NCBI RefSeq assembly: GCF_004114535.1
Contig: NZ_LBJC01000030.1
Span: 62,001 to 126,000, forward strand
DNA: 64,000 nucleotides
Source: Bradyrhizobium nanningense
Lineage (GTDB): Bacteria > Pseudomonadota > Alphaproteobacteria > Rhizobiales > Xanthobacteraceae
Reading direction: 5' to 3'
Shown: positions 32,144 to 39,958 of the stretch, piece by piece
Layout of the letters: the number at the start of each line of letters is the position of its first letter
How positions within the stretch are numbered: position 1 is the stretch's first letter
Notes under the pieces: model-generated
What the model was told of the DNA's origin: nothing
Databases searched by the model: none
What the model saw: the letters and a program-made list of their open reading frames with translations, nothing else
Position numbers and translations under genes: made by a program

Positions 32144-33655
32144 GTGACAAAAGACCCGCAAGCCAAGCCCAAGCCGGAAAATTGCGCCTTCGTCATTTTT
32201 GGTGTCACCGGTGATCTTACTCACCGCCTCGTGATGCCGTCGCTCTACAATCTCGCTGCCGAGCATTTGCTGCCGGAAAAATTTTGCGTCGTCGGCGTGG
32301 CCCGCAAGGGCCAATCGGATAATGAGCTGCGCGACAGCCTGATGAAGGGCTTGCGCCAGTTCGCGACGCGGCCCGTGGACGACGACATCGCCAAGAAGCT
32401 GCTGGAATGCGTGACCTTCGTCGAAGCCGACGCAAAGGACCCGCCCTCGTTCGATCGCCTGCGCGAGCATCTGGATTCGCTGGAATGCGCGCAAGGCACC
32501 GGCGGCAATCGCCTGTTTTATCTGGCGACCCCGCCAGCCGCGTTCGCACCGACCGCGCGCGAGCTCGGGCGCACCGGCATGATGAAGGAGAACGGCGTCT
32601 GGCGCCGGCTGGTGATCGAAAAGCCGTTCGGCACCGATCTCGTCACGGCGCGCGCGCTGAACGCCGAGCTCTTGAAGATCATGGACGAGCACCAAGTCTA
32701 CCGGATCGATCACTATCTCGGCAAGGAGACGGTGCAGAACATCCTGGTGCTGCGCTTTGCCAACGGCATGTTCGAGCCGATCTGGAATCGCAACCACATC
32801 GACCACATCCAGATCACGGTGGAGGAGAAGCTCGGCGTCGGACATCGTGGCGGCTTCTACGATGCGACCGGCGCGCTGCGCGACATGGTGCCGAACCATC
32901 TATTCCAGCTGATGTCGCTGGTCGCGATGGAGCCGCCGGCGCGTTTCGATGCGCATTCCGTGCGCTCCGAGAAGGCCGAAGTGCTCACCTCGATTCAGCA
33001 GCCGAGCCTGGAGGAAGCCTTAAGGAATTCGGTGCGCGCGCAATATCTCGCGGGGCACATCGGCGATGAGGAGATCCCGGACTATCGCAAGACCGAGGAC
33101 GTCAAGCCCGGCAGCACCACCGAGACTTACGTCGCACTGAAACTCATGATCGACAATTGGCGCTGGGCCGGCGTGCCGTTCTACTTACGCACCGGCAAGG
33201 CGCTGGCCCACAAGCGCACGGAAGTTGCGATCAAGTTCAAGCAGGCCCCGCTCTCGATGTTCTCGGGCACGACGATCGACCGCCTGTCGCAGAACTTCCT
33301 GACCATCGGCATCGCGCCGACCGAGACCATCGAGCTTCAGTTCAACGCCAAGATCCCGGGGCCGAGCGTCACCATCGACGGTGTCGAGATGAAGTTTCGC
33401 TACGGCGACTATTTCCGGGCCGATCCCTCGACCGGCTATGAAACGTTGATCTACGACTGCATGATCGGCGACAACATCCTGTTCCAGCGCGCAGATGGCA
33501 TCGAGGCCGGATGGCAGGCGGTGCAGCCGTTCCTGGACGCCTGGAAAGGCGCGGGCACCAACGGCATCGAGACCTATGAAGCCGGCAGCGACGGCCCGAA
33601 ATGCGCCGACGAGCTGCTGCGGCGCGACGGGCGAAGCTGGCGGAAGTTTTCGTGA
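32144..33655 (+). CDS. zwf: Glucose-6-phosphate 1-dehydrogenase
   Basis: 503 aa, normal length. GVTGDLTHRLVMPSLYNL near residue 24 is the NADP-binding start, and RIDHYLGKETVQN (Asp189, His190, Lys194) is the active-site signature. Oxidises glucose 6-phosphate to 6-phosphogluconolactone, feeding both the pentose phosphate and Entner-Doudoroff routes. It begins with GTG at 32144. Its stop overlaps the ATG of pgl (TGATG), so the two consecutive steps are translationally coupled. Confidence 0.96.
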   Translation: MTKDPQAKPKPENCAFVIFGVTGDLTHRLVMPSLYNLAAEHLLPEKFCVVGVARKGQSDNELRDSLMKGLRQFATRPVDDDIAKKLLECVTFVEADAKDPPSFDRLREHLDSLECAQGTGGNRLFYLATPPAAFAPTARELGRTGMMKENGVWRRLVIEKPFGTDLVTARALNAELLKIMDEHQVYRIDHYLGKETVQNILVLRFANGMFEPIWNRNHIDHIQITVEEKLGVGHRGGFYDATGALRDMVPNHLFQLMSLVAMEPPARFDAHSVRSEKAEVLTSIQQPSLEEALRNSVRAQYLAGHIGDEEIPDYRKTEDVKPGSTTETYVALKLMIDNWRWAGVPFYLRTGKALAHKRTEVAIKFKQAPLSMFSGTTIDRLSQNFLTIGIAPTETIELQFNAKIPGPSVTIDGVEMKFRYGDYFRADPSTGYETLIYDCMIGDNILFQRADGIEAGWQAVQPFLDAWKGAGTNGIETYEAGSDGPKCADELLRRDGRSWRKFS

Positions 33656-34404
33656 TGGCCGTGGCGGGCCAGCCGAAGCTGATCGTCGAGGCCGACGCCG
33701 AAGCTCTGGCGCGGGCCGCGGCCGAACGGGTGATGGCACGGATCGCGGCCAATCCAGGCCGCATCGCGATCTGCCTCACCGGCGGCTCCAGCCCGAAGAA
33801 GCTCTATCAATTGCTCGGCAGCGAGGCTTGGCGCGGCAGGATTCCGTGGGAGCGCGTGCACTGGTTCATCGGCGACGAGCGCTTTGTCCCCGAGAGCGAT
33901 CCCCTCAACAACATGGCGGTCGCGCGCGCGACGTTTCTCGATGGCAATGCAGCCTCGAGCCACATTCACCCGATTCCGACCGGGACTGAAACTCCCGAGG
34001 AGAGCGCCGAAGCCTATGCGCGCGAGCTGCATGCCTTCTACGGCTCTGAAAGCCTCGATCCGTCGCGACCGCTGTTCGACATGGTCCTGATGGGCGCGGG
34101 ACCGGACGGCCACACCGCTTCGCTGTTTCCCGGCTTCCCGGAGATCGAGGAGACCGAGCGCTGGGTCGTTGGAGTGCCCAAGGCCAATGTCGCGCCTTTC
34201 GTGCCGCGGGTCTCGCTCACCCTGCCCGCTTTGGCGTCCTGCCGCGAAATGCTGTTCGAGATCGCCGGGCACGACAAGCAACCGATCTTGACGCGCCTCC
34301 TCAATGGCGAGACTCTGCCGGCGTTACGCGCGCGCTCGAAGGGTGAGACCGTCTGGCTGGTAGACCAAGCCGCGCTTCCGGAGGGCATTCGTGGCGGGCG
34401 TTGA
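33655..34404 (+). CDS. pgl: 6-phosphogluconolactonase
   Basis: 249 aa, NagB/DevB-type fold. ICLTGGSSPKKLYQLL, VHWFIGDERFVPESDPLNN and MGAGPDGHTASLFPG are the three family motifs. Hydrolyses 6-phosphogluconolactone made by the Zwf protein upstream. The start ATG (33655) shares a base with the zwf stop. The 3' end overlaps the GTG of gntK by 14 bases. Confidence 0.95.
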   Translation: MAVAGQPKLIVEADAEALARAAAERVMARIAANPGRIAICLTGGSSPKKLYQLLGSEAWRGRIPWERVHWFIGDERFVPESDPLNNMAVARATFLDGNAASSHIHPIPTGTETPEESAEAYARELHAFYGSESLDPSRPLFDMVLMGAGPDGHTASLFPGFPEIEETERWVVGVPKANVAPFVPRVSLTLPALASCREMLFEIAGHDKQPILTRLLNGETLPALRARSKGETVWLVDQAALPEGIRGGR

Positions 34405-34921
34405 AGCACCTTGTGGATTGATCGTGATGGGCGTGTCGGGGTCGGGTAAGAGCACGATCGCGGAAGCCCTCGGCCAGCGGCTCGGCTGGCGCTTCGAGGA
34501 CGGCGACAGCTTTCATCCCGCCAGCAATGTCGCGAAGATGCGGACCGGCCATCCGCTCACCGACGAGGACCGCTGGCCCTGGCTCAACGCCATCGCCGAC
34601 GAGATCGGGCGCGTCTGCGGTCGTGGCGAGCACATCATCATCGCCTGCTCGGCGCTGAAGCACACCTATCGTGACGTACTGCTGCGCGGGCGCGACGATG
34701 TCCGCTTCGTCTTCCTGAAAGGCACCAAGGAGTTGATCGCCGAGCGGCTCGCTCACCGCAAAGGCCATTTCATGCCGCCCGGGCTGCTGACGAGCCAGTT
34801 CGACACGCTGGAGCCGCCGGAGGCGGGAGAGCACGTCATCACCGTTTCGATCGACGAAACCGTCGAGGCGATCGTGGACGGCATCGTGCGGCAGCTGAAG
34901 CTCGGCGGGGCGAAGCGCTGA
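34391..34921 (+). CDS. gntK: Gluconokinase
   Basis: 176-aa kinase that phosphorylates gluconate to 6-phosphogluconate. P-loop MGVSGSGKSTIAEALGQRLG near residue 14, then FEDGDSFHPASNVAKMRTGHPLTDEDRWPWL and CSALKHTYRDVL, standard for GntK. The GTG start lies inside the end of pgl. With PQQ made nearby, membrane glucose dehydrogenase could supply gluconate, which this enzyme would bring back into the pentose phosphate pathway; that link is inference. Confidence 0.94.
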   Translation: MAGVEAPCGLIVMGVSGSGKSTIAEALGQRLGWRFEDGDSFHPASNVAKMRTGHPLTDEDRWPWLNAIADEIGRVCGRGEHIIIACSALKHTYRDVLLRGRDDVRFVFLKGTKELIAERLAHRKGHFMPPGLLTSQFDTLEPPEAGEHVITVSIDETVEAIVDGIVRQLKLGGAKR

Positions 34922-34943
34922 GGCAAAAACGTTAGGTCCTGTC

Positions 34944-35756
34944 ATGACGCAAATCTCACTCGTGGTGTCCGACGTCGACGGCACGCTGCTGACCAAGGAC
35001 AAAACCCTGACCGAGCGTGCCAGAACTGCCGTGCAGCGGCTGCACAAGGCCGGCATCGGCTTCACCATCACGTCCAGCCGTCCCGCGATCGGCATGCGCT
35101 TCTTGATCGAGCCGCTGGCGCTCTGGCTTCCCGTCGGTCCGTTCAACGGCTCCTCGATCGTCGACCCCGAGATGCGGCCGGTCGAGCAGCATCTGATCCC
35201 CGCGAGCGCGGCCGAGCAGTCCTTGCAGATCCTTCGCGCGTTCGGCGCCGACATCTGGCTCTTCACCGCCGACAAATGGCTGATCGACAACCCAAGCGGA
35301 AGATACGTCGCGCATGAGCAGCACACGATCCGATCCGACCCGGCCATCGTGACGGATTTCTCGCCCTACCTCGCAAGCGCCTGCAAGATCGTCGGCGCCA
35401 GCGCCGACGCCGCCCGCCTCGAGGCTTGCGAAAAGGCGATGCAGCAGGCGCTCGGCAGCGAAGCCACTGCGGTGCGTTCGCAGACCTATTATCTCGACAT
35501 CACCCCGCCGGGCTTCAACAAGGGCACGTTCGTCGAGGCGATGGCCAAGCGCCTCGACATTGCGACCAGTGCCATCGCCACCATCGGCGACATGCAGAAC
35601 GACCTTTCGATGTTCGCCGTCAGCGGTGTCTCGATCGCCATGGGCAACGCCGCCGACAACGTCAAGGACCAGGCCACTCACGTCACCGCGACCAATGAGC
35701 AGGACGGTTTTGCCGAGGCGATGGAGATGATCCTGAAGCGAAATGGGGTGGGCTGA
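34944..35756 (+). CDS. HAD superfamily Cof-type phosphatase, 270 aa
   Basis: Class IIB HAD hydrolase. Motif I is LVVSDVDGTLLTKDKTLTER with the nucleophile Asp11 and acid Asp13; motif II is TITSSRPAIG; motif IV is IATIGDMQNDLSMF. It probably dephosphorylates a sugar phosphate, which fits its place 22 bases after gntK at the end of the pentose phosphate operon, but the substrate is not known. I have not assigned it as a trehalose or sucrose phosphate phosphatase: no synthase partner is adjacent. Confidence 0.88.
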   Translation: MTQISLVVSDVDGTLLTKDKTLTERARTAVQRLHKAGIGFTITSSRPAIGMRFLIEPLALWLPVGPFNGSSIVDPEMRPVEQHLIPASAAEQSLQILRAFGADIWLFTADKWLIDNPSGRYVAHEQHTIRSDPAIVTDFSPYLASACKIVGASADAARLEACEKAMQQALGSEATAVRSQTYYLDITPPGFNKGTFVEAMAKRLDIATSAIATIGDMQNDLSMFAVSGVSIAMGNAADNVKDQATHVTATNEQDGFAEAMEMILKRNGVG

Positions 35757-35776
35757 GCTGGGCCGCGGGCTCTCTT

Positions 35777-35927
35777 AACCTCTCTCGCTTGCGGGAGAGG
35801 TCGCCGCGCAGCGGCGGGTGAGAGCTCTCGTCGCGCAGGGACGTCCTCAGTTATTATCAACAATCCCTGCGCGGAGACACCCTCTCCCCAACCCTCCGCC
35901 GCAAGCGGGGGAGGGGGCGCACCTCCG
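35777..35927. repeat. Palindromic repeat family C, copy 2
   Basis: AACCTCTCTCGCTTGCGGGA on the left and CCGCAAGCGGGGGAGGGGGC followed by GCACCTCCG on the right match the copy at 22489-22640, with a partly different centre. It lies between the convergent HAD phosphatase and GH15 genes and probably separates the two transcripts. Confidence 0.8.
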
Positions 35928-35958
35928 CTCTGGATACAGTCGCGACTAGCCATGTTGA

Positions 35959-37761
35959 CTACTTCGACCGCTGCATCGCCGGCTTCTCGCTCTTCTGCCT
36001 TGCCGCCGACAGATTGTGCGCGGTGTTGATCAGCGCGATGTGGGTCAGCGCCTGCGGGAAATTTCCGGTCTGGCGCCGGGCGACTGTATCGTATTCCTCG
36101 GCCAGCAGACCGACGTCGTTCGCGATGCCGGCCACACGGTCGAGCAAGCGTTGCGCCTTGTCGAGATCGCCCGACAGCACGTGGGCATCGGCCAGCCACA
36201 ATGTGCAGGCCAGGAACGCGCCTTCGAGCGGCTGCTGCCCCGCGGGCAATTCGCGCGGATCGTGCCTCAGCACGAAGCCGTCGCGCATCAGGCGTGTCTC
36301 GACCGCCGCGATGGTACCGCGAATACGCGGATCTTGTGGCGGCAGAAAACCGACGGCCGGCAGCAGCAGCACGCTGGCATCGAGCAGTTTCGAGCCATAG
36401 GATTCGACAAAGGCATTTTCCTCGGCGTCAAATCCCCTGTTGCAGACATCGCGATGAATCGCCTCACGCAAGGTACGCCAGTGCAACAGCGGCGCCTTGA
36501 AGCCGAAGGTCTCGGCGCTCTTGATGCCGCGGTCGAAGGCGACCCAGGTCATCACCTTGGAGAAGACGTAGTGCTTGGGCTGGCCGCGGCGCTCCCAGAT
36601 GCCGTGATCGGGCCGGTCCCAGACCTCGGCGAGATGGTTGAGCACGGCGCATTCCAGCGCCCATGTCGTTTCATCGTCGAGCTTGAGCTTGGCCATGCGC
36701 GACTGATGGAAGGCGTCGATCAATTCGCCATAGACGTCGAGCTGAAGCTGCGCATGCGCGGCATTGCCGACGCGAACCGGCTTGGCGCCTTCATAGCCGT
36801 CGAGCCAGCCGGCCTCCCATTCCAACAGCCGCCGCTGGCCCCAGATGCCGTACATGATCTGCATGTTCGCCGGTGAGCCGGCGGCGGCGCGCAGCAGCCA
36901 ATTGTGCCACGCCAGGGCTTCCTCGGTGTAGCCCGAATTCATCAGCGCCAGCAGCGTGAAGGTGGCATCGCGCAGCCAGCAGAAGCGGTAGTCCCAATTC
37001 CTGCTGCCGCCGAGCCTCTCCGGCAATGAGGTGGTGGGCGCCGCGACGATGCCACCGGTAGGGCCGAACGTCAGCGCCTTCAGCGTGATCAGTGAACGCA
37101 TGATGAGGTCGTGATAGTCCCCGTCGCGGGTGCAATGGCGGCACCAATCCAGCCAGAATGTCTCGGTCTGCTTGAGCGCAATTTCCGGATCGATCGGCTT
37201 GGGCGGCGGCAGATGCGAGGGACCATAGGTCAGCACGAAGGGTACGGTCTCGCCTTCCCTCACCTCGAAGTCGGAGACCGTGGTAAGATCCTCGCCGCGG
37301 GTCTTCACCGGCGTGCGCAGCACCGTCATGTCCTGGCCGGCGATTGCCATCAGGGAATGGTCGATGCGCCGCACCCAGGGAATGTCGGTGCCGAAGCCGA
37401 AGCGGATCACGAGCTCCATCCGCATCTTCACCGTGCCCTTGATGCCGCGCACCAGCCGCACGATGTCGGACGCCTTGCCGCGCGGCGGCATGAAGTCGAT
37501 CAGCGCAATCGTGCCGCCCTTCGTCTCGAAACGCGTTTCGAGGATGAGGGTGTCGCCGAGATAACGTCGCGATGTCTTCGTGACGTCCTCGCTAGGAGCG
37601 ATCAGCCAGCGCCCGTTCTTGTTGGTGCCGAGGATGGCGGCAAAGCAGGCGTCGGAATCGAAGGCCGGCCAGCACAGCCAATCGATCGAGCCGTTGCGCC
37701 CCACCAGCGCAGCGGTCTCGCAATCGCCGATCAGCGCATAGTCCTCGATCCTCTGAGACAA
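35959..37761 (-). CDS. GH15 family glucoamylase or trehalase, 600 aa
   Basis: Glycoside hydrolase family 15. The N-terminus RIEDYALIGDCETAALVGRN is the usual start, followed by SRNWDYRFCWLRDATFTLLA. The acid is the Glu in PDHGIWERRG and the base is the second Glu in LLAEEYD, followed by GNFPQALTH. These are shared by mycobacterial-type GH15 trehalases and bacterial glucoamylases, so either trehalose or glucan is the substrate; the setting among trehalose genes favours trehalase. The start is a TTG at 37761: a stop lies upstream in frame and no ATG is near. No signal peptide, so cytosolic. 30 bases after malQ. Confidence 0.85.
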   Translation of the reverse strand: MSQRIEDYALIGDCETAALVGRNGSIDWLCWPAFDSDACFAAILGTNKNGRWLIAPSEDVTKTSRRYLGDTLILETRFETKGGTIALIDFMPPRGKASDIVRLVRGIKGTVKMRMELVIRFGFGTDIPWVRRIDHSLMAIAGQDMTVLRTPVKTRGEDLTTVSDFEVREGETVPFVLTYGPSHLPPPKPIDPEIALKQTETFWLDWCRHCTRDGDYHDLIMRSLITLKALTFGPTGGIVAAPTTSLPERLGGSRNWDYRFCWLRDATFTLLALMNSGYTEEALAWHNWLLRAAAGSPANMQIMYGIWGQRRLLEWEAGWLDGYEGAKPVRVGNAAHAQLQLDVYGELIDAFHQSRMAKLKLDDETTWALECAVLNHLAEVWDRPDHGIWERRGQPKHYVFSKVMTWVAFDRGIKSAETFGFKAPLLHWRTLREAIHRDVCNRGFDAEENAFVESYGSKLLDASVLLLPAVGFLPPQDPRIRGTIAAVETRLMRDGFVLRHDPRELPAGQQPLEGAFLACTLWLADAHVLSGDLDKAQRLLDRVAGIANDVGLLAEEYDTVARRQTGNFPQALTHIALINTAHNLSAARQKSEKPAMQRSK

Positions 37762-37791
37762 TGTCGTGCGAGCCTGAGATGCCCCGGCCGA

Positions 37792-39753
37792 TCAACTCCC
37801 GCCGTTCAATGAACGTTCCCGCGTTGCCGCTCGCAAGGCCGTGAGGTCAACCTTGGCGGCGATCTTGTCGAGCGCGACGGGAAGACGCTGGCGCCAGTTT
37901 GGATGCTCATCGATCGTGCCGGGAATGTTGGGCTGGTCGATCACGCCGAGCAGATCCTCCATCGACACCGCGAGCAATCGCGACGGCGTGCGGGACAGGA
38001 AGGCGAGCACCGAATAGAGGTCGTTGGCCTTGATGCCGTTCTGGCGCAAAATCTCGTCGAGCCGGCCGAGCGCATCCCAGCGCGCCTGATCGTTCTCGCC
38101 GGGGTCGAGCCCGAGCGAGCGCTTCATCTTGAGGTCGCCGAAGGAGCGCCAGCCGGCATAGGTCGACAGATCATGCGTGTTCAGCGTGACCAGCGCATTG
38201 GGCCGGTAATGATCGACGTTGCGGAAATGGCCGGCTTCGTCCCGCTCGAACATCATGACGAGATAGGACCAGATGCCGAAATCCTGCATCATCTCACGGA
38301 AGCCTTCCGGCACGGTGCCGAGGTCCTCGCCGATCACGATGCATTTGTGGGCCGCGCTCTCGCGTGCCACGACGCCGAGCAGCGCCTCGAACGGCATCTG
38401 CACATAGGCGCCGTTGTCCGGCTTGAAGCCGCGCGGCACCAGATAGAGCCGCTTCAGGCCGAGCACGTGATCGAGCCTGATCGCGCCGGCGTGGCGCATC
38501 GAGGCCGCGAGCATGTCGGCGAATGGCACGAAGGATTGCGCTTCCAGGCCGCCGGCATTGAAGCCCGCAAGACCCCAGTCCTGGCCGATGGTGTTGAGCA
38601 CGTCGGGCGGCGCGCCGACGGCGAGATGGCGGGAGATCGCCATCTGCTCGTTCCAGGCATCGAAGCCGTTGGACTGCACGCCGACGGCGACGTCGAGATA
38701 GAGCCCGACCCGCATGCCGAGCTGGCCGGCGAGCTCCTTGGCGGCATGCAGCTGGCTGTCCGCCGTCCATTGCGCGAATTCGACGAATTCGACCTCGCGC
38801 TTGTTGGGTCCATTGCGCAGCTCGGCGCACTTGGCCTCGTCCGGTTGCCGCCATTCCGCCGGCCATTCCCACCACGGCGCGGCGAAGCGATGGCGCAGCA
38901 CCTCGAAGCAGGCAAAGCGCGACAACAACGGTGCGCGGGCGGCGCGGAAGCTGTCGAACGCCTTGCGGCGCGCTTCGCTCGCGCTCCTCACGAAGCTGTT
39001 GAACGCGGCGCGCAAGGCCAGCCATTTCAACGCCGCCATGTCGGCGTAATGCACGCGATCTCCTTCCCGCAGACGGGCGGCGGTCGCGGCCGCGTCGGGC
39101 ACGAGATCGGCCGAGAATTCGGGAATGGCCTCGACGTCGATATAGAGCGGATTGAGGAACAGCCGGCTGTTCGGCGAATACGGACTGCAATCGGACGGGT
39201 GATCGTCGAACAGAACGTGCAGCGGATTGAGCCCGACGCCGTCGGCCCCGAGTTGCTTGGCGAGCCGGACAAGATCGGCGAGGTCGGTGAAGTCGCCGAT
39301 GCCCCAATTGCGGTCCGAACGGACGCTGTAGAGCTGCACCGCGAGCAGCCAGCCGCGGTCGAAATCGCCGCCGAAGGCCCGCTCGGGCGCCACGATCATC
39401 GGCACCTCTTCCGTCACACCTTCCGCATCGGTCAGCGTCAACCGGTGATAACCGAGCGGCAGGCCGGCAGGCCAGGCGATCACGGGCTCGCGTGTCTCGC
39501 CTTGGGCGATCCTTTTGCCGTTTGCGATCAATTTCCATTGCAGCGGCGGCGCGCCGATGGCCGCCAATTCCGTGCGCGGATGTCCGAGCGCGCGAACCAC
39601 AATCGGCCCGTTGACGAAGCGGTAAACCCGCTTCTCCGGCAGGGCGTCGAGGATGGACTTCAGGGCCACGGGGTCGGTGACCCGCAGCTTTCCGAGCGCG
39701 TCAATGAATTCGGATTGAACGCCCTTGATCCGGGCTTGGGCTAAGAGATCCAT
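37792..39753 (-). CDS. malQ: 4-alpha-glucanotransferase (amylomaltase)
   Basis: 653-aa GH77 enzyme that transfers maltodextrin segments and releases glucose. The catalytic residues are all visible: nucleophile in AIRLDHVLGLKRLYLVPRG, acid in VIGEDLGTVPEGFREM, and the Asp of TLNTHDLSTYAGWRS. QLYSVRSDRNWGIGDFTDL in the first barrel strand region is also typical. The N-terminal 150 residues are an extra beta domain seen in the long form of bacterial MalQ. It is divergent from the glgE-like gene across 205 bases and forms an operon with the GH15 gene. Confidence 0.94.
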   Translation of the reverse strand: MDLLAQARIKGVQSEFIDALGKLRVTDPVALKSILDALPEKRVYRFVNGPIVVRALGHPRTELAAIGAPPLQWKLIANGKRIAQGETREPVIAWPAGLPLGYHRLTLTDAEGVTEEVPMIVAPERAFGGDFDRGWLLAVQLYSVRSDRNWGIGDFTDLADLVRLAKQLGADGVGLNPLHVLFDDHPSDCSPYSPNSRLFLNPLYIDVEAIPEFSADLVPDAAATAARLREGDRVHYADMAALKWLALRAAFNSFVRSASEARRKAFDSFRAARAPLLSRFACFEVLRHRFAAPWWEWPAEWRQPDEAKCAELRNGPNKREVEFVEFAQWTADSQLHAAKELAGQLGMRVGLYLDVAVGVQSNGFDAWNEQMAISRHLAVGAPPDVLNTIGQDWGLAGFNAGGLEAQSFVPFADMLAASMRHAGAIRLDHVLGLKRLYLVPRGFKPDNGAYVQMPFEALLGVVARESAAHKCIVIGEDLGTVPEGFREMMQDFGIWSYLVMMFERDEAGHFRNVDHYRPNALVTLNTHDLSTYAGWRSFGDLKMKRSLGLDPGENDQARWDALGRLDEILRQNGIKANDLYSVLAFLSRTPSRLLAVSMEDLLGVIDQPNIPGTIDEHPNWRQRLPVALDKIAAKVDLTALRAATRERSLNGGS

Positions 39754-39831
39754 ACGGCACGCAGCTTGCAGGCCACCCTTTTGCCGGGGGCATCGATTTT
39801 AATGAGGCAGCGGAGGACGTTAGTCTGGGTC

Positions 39832-39926
39832 AACTCACAAACCCTGCCTGCCGTTCCCAGGGGGAACTAATGACACACAAACGGCTTTCTATATAGGTAT
39901 CAAGCGTAGGTTCCCGACAAGGGAAA
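39832..39926. promoter_or_regulatory. Divergent control region between malQ and glgE
   Basis: Two inverted repeats share half-sites: GTTCCC-AGG-GGGAAC (39853-39867) and GTTCCC-GACAA-GGGAAAC (39910-39927). The first supplies a GGAAC box in each direction. Toward malQ it is followed after 17 bases by AGTT (39835-39832), close to an EcfG promoter; toward glgE the matching -10 (GCTT) is poor. The dyads could instead be operators for a sugar-responsive repressor. The remaining sequence of the 205-base gap shows no gene. Confidence 0.45.
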
Positions 39927-39958
39927 CGGGCCCCTGCTTTCTTGTCAATGGCATCACC

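Noticed and set aside
34944..35756. HAD protein as trehalose-6-phosphate phosphatase (OtsB)
   Set aside because: It has the Cof-type cap arrangement and no OtsA partner; the trehalose genes here use TreS and TreY/TreZ, which need no phosphatase.
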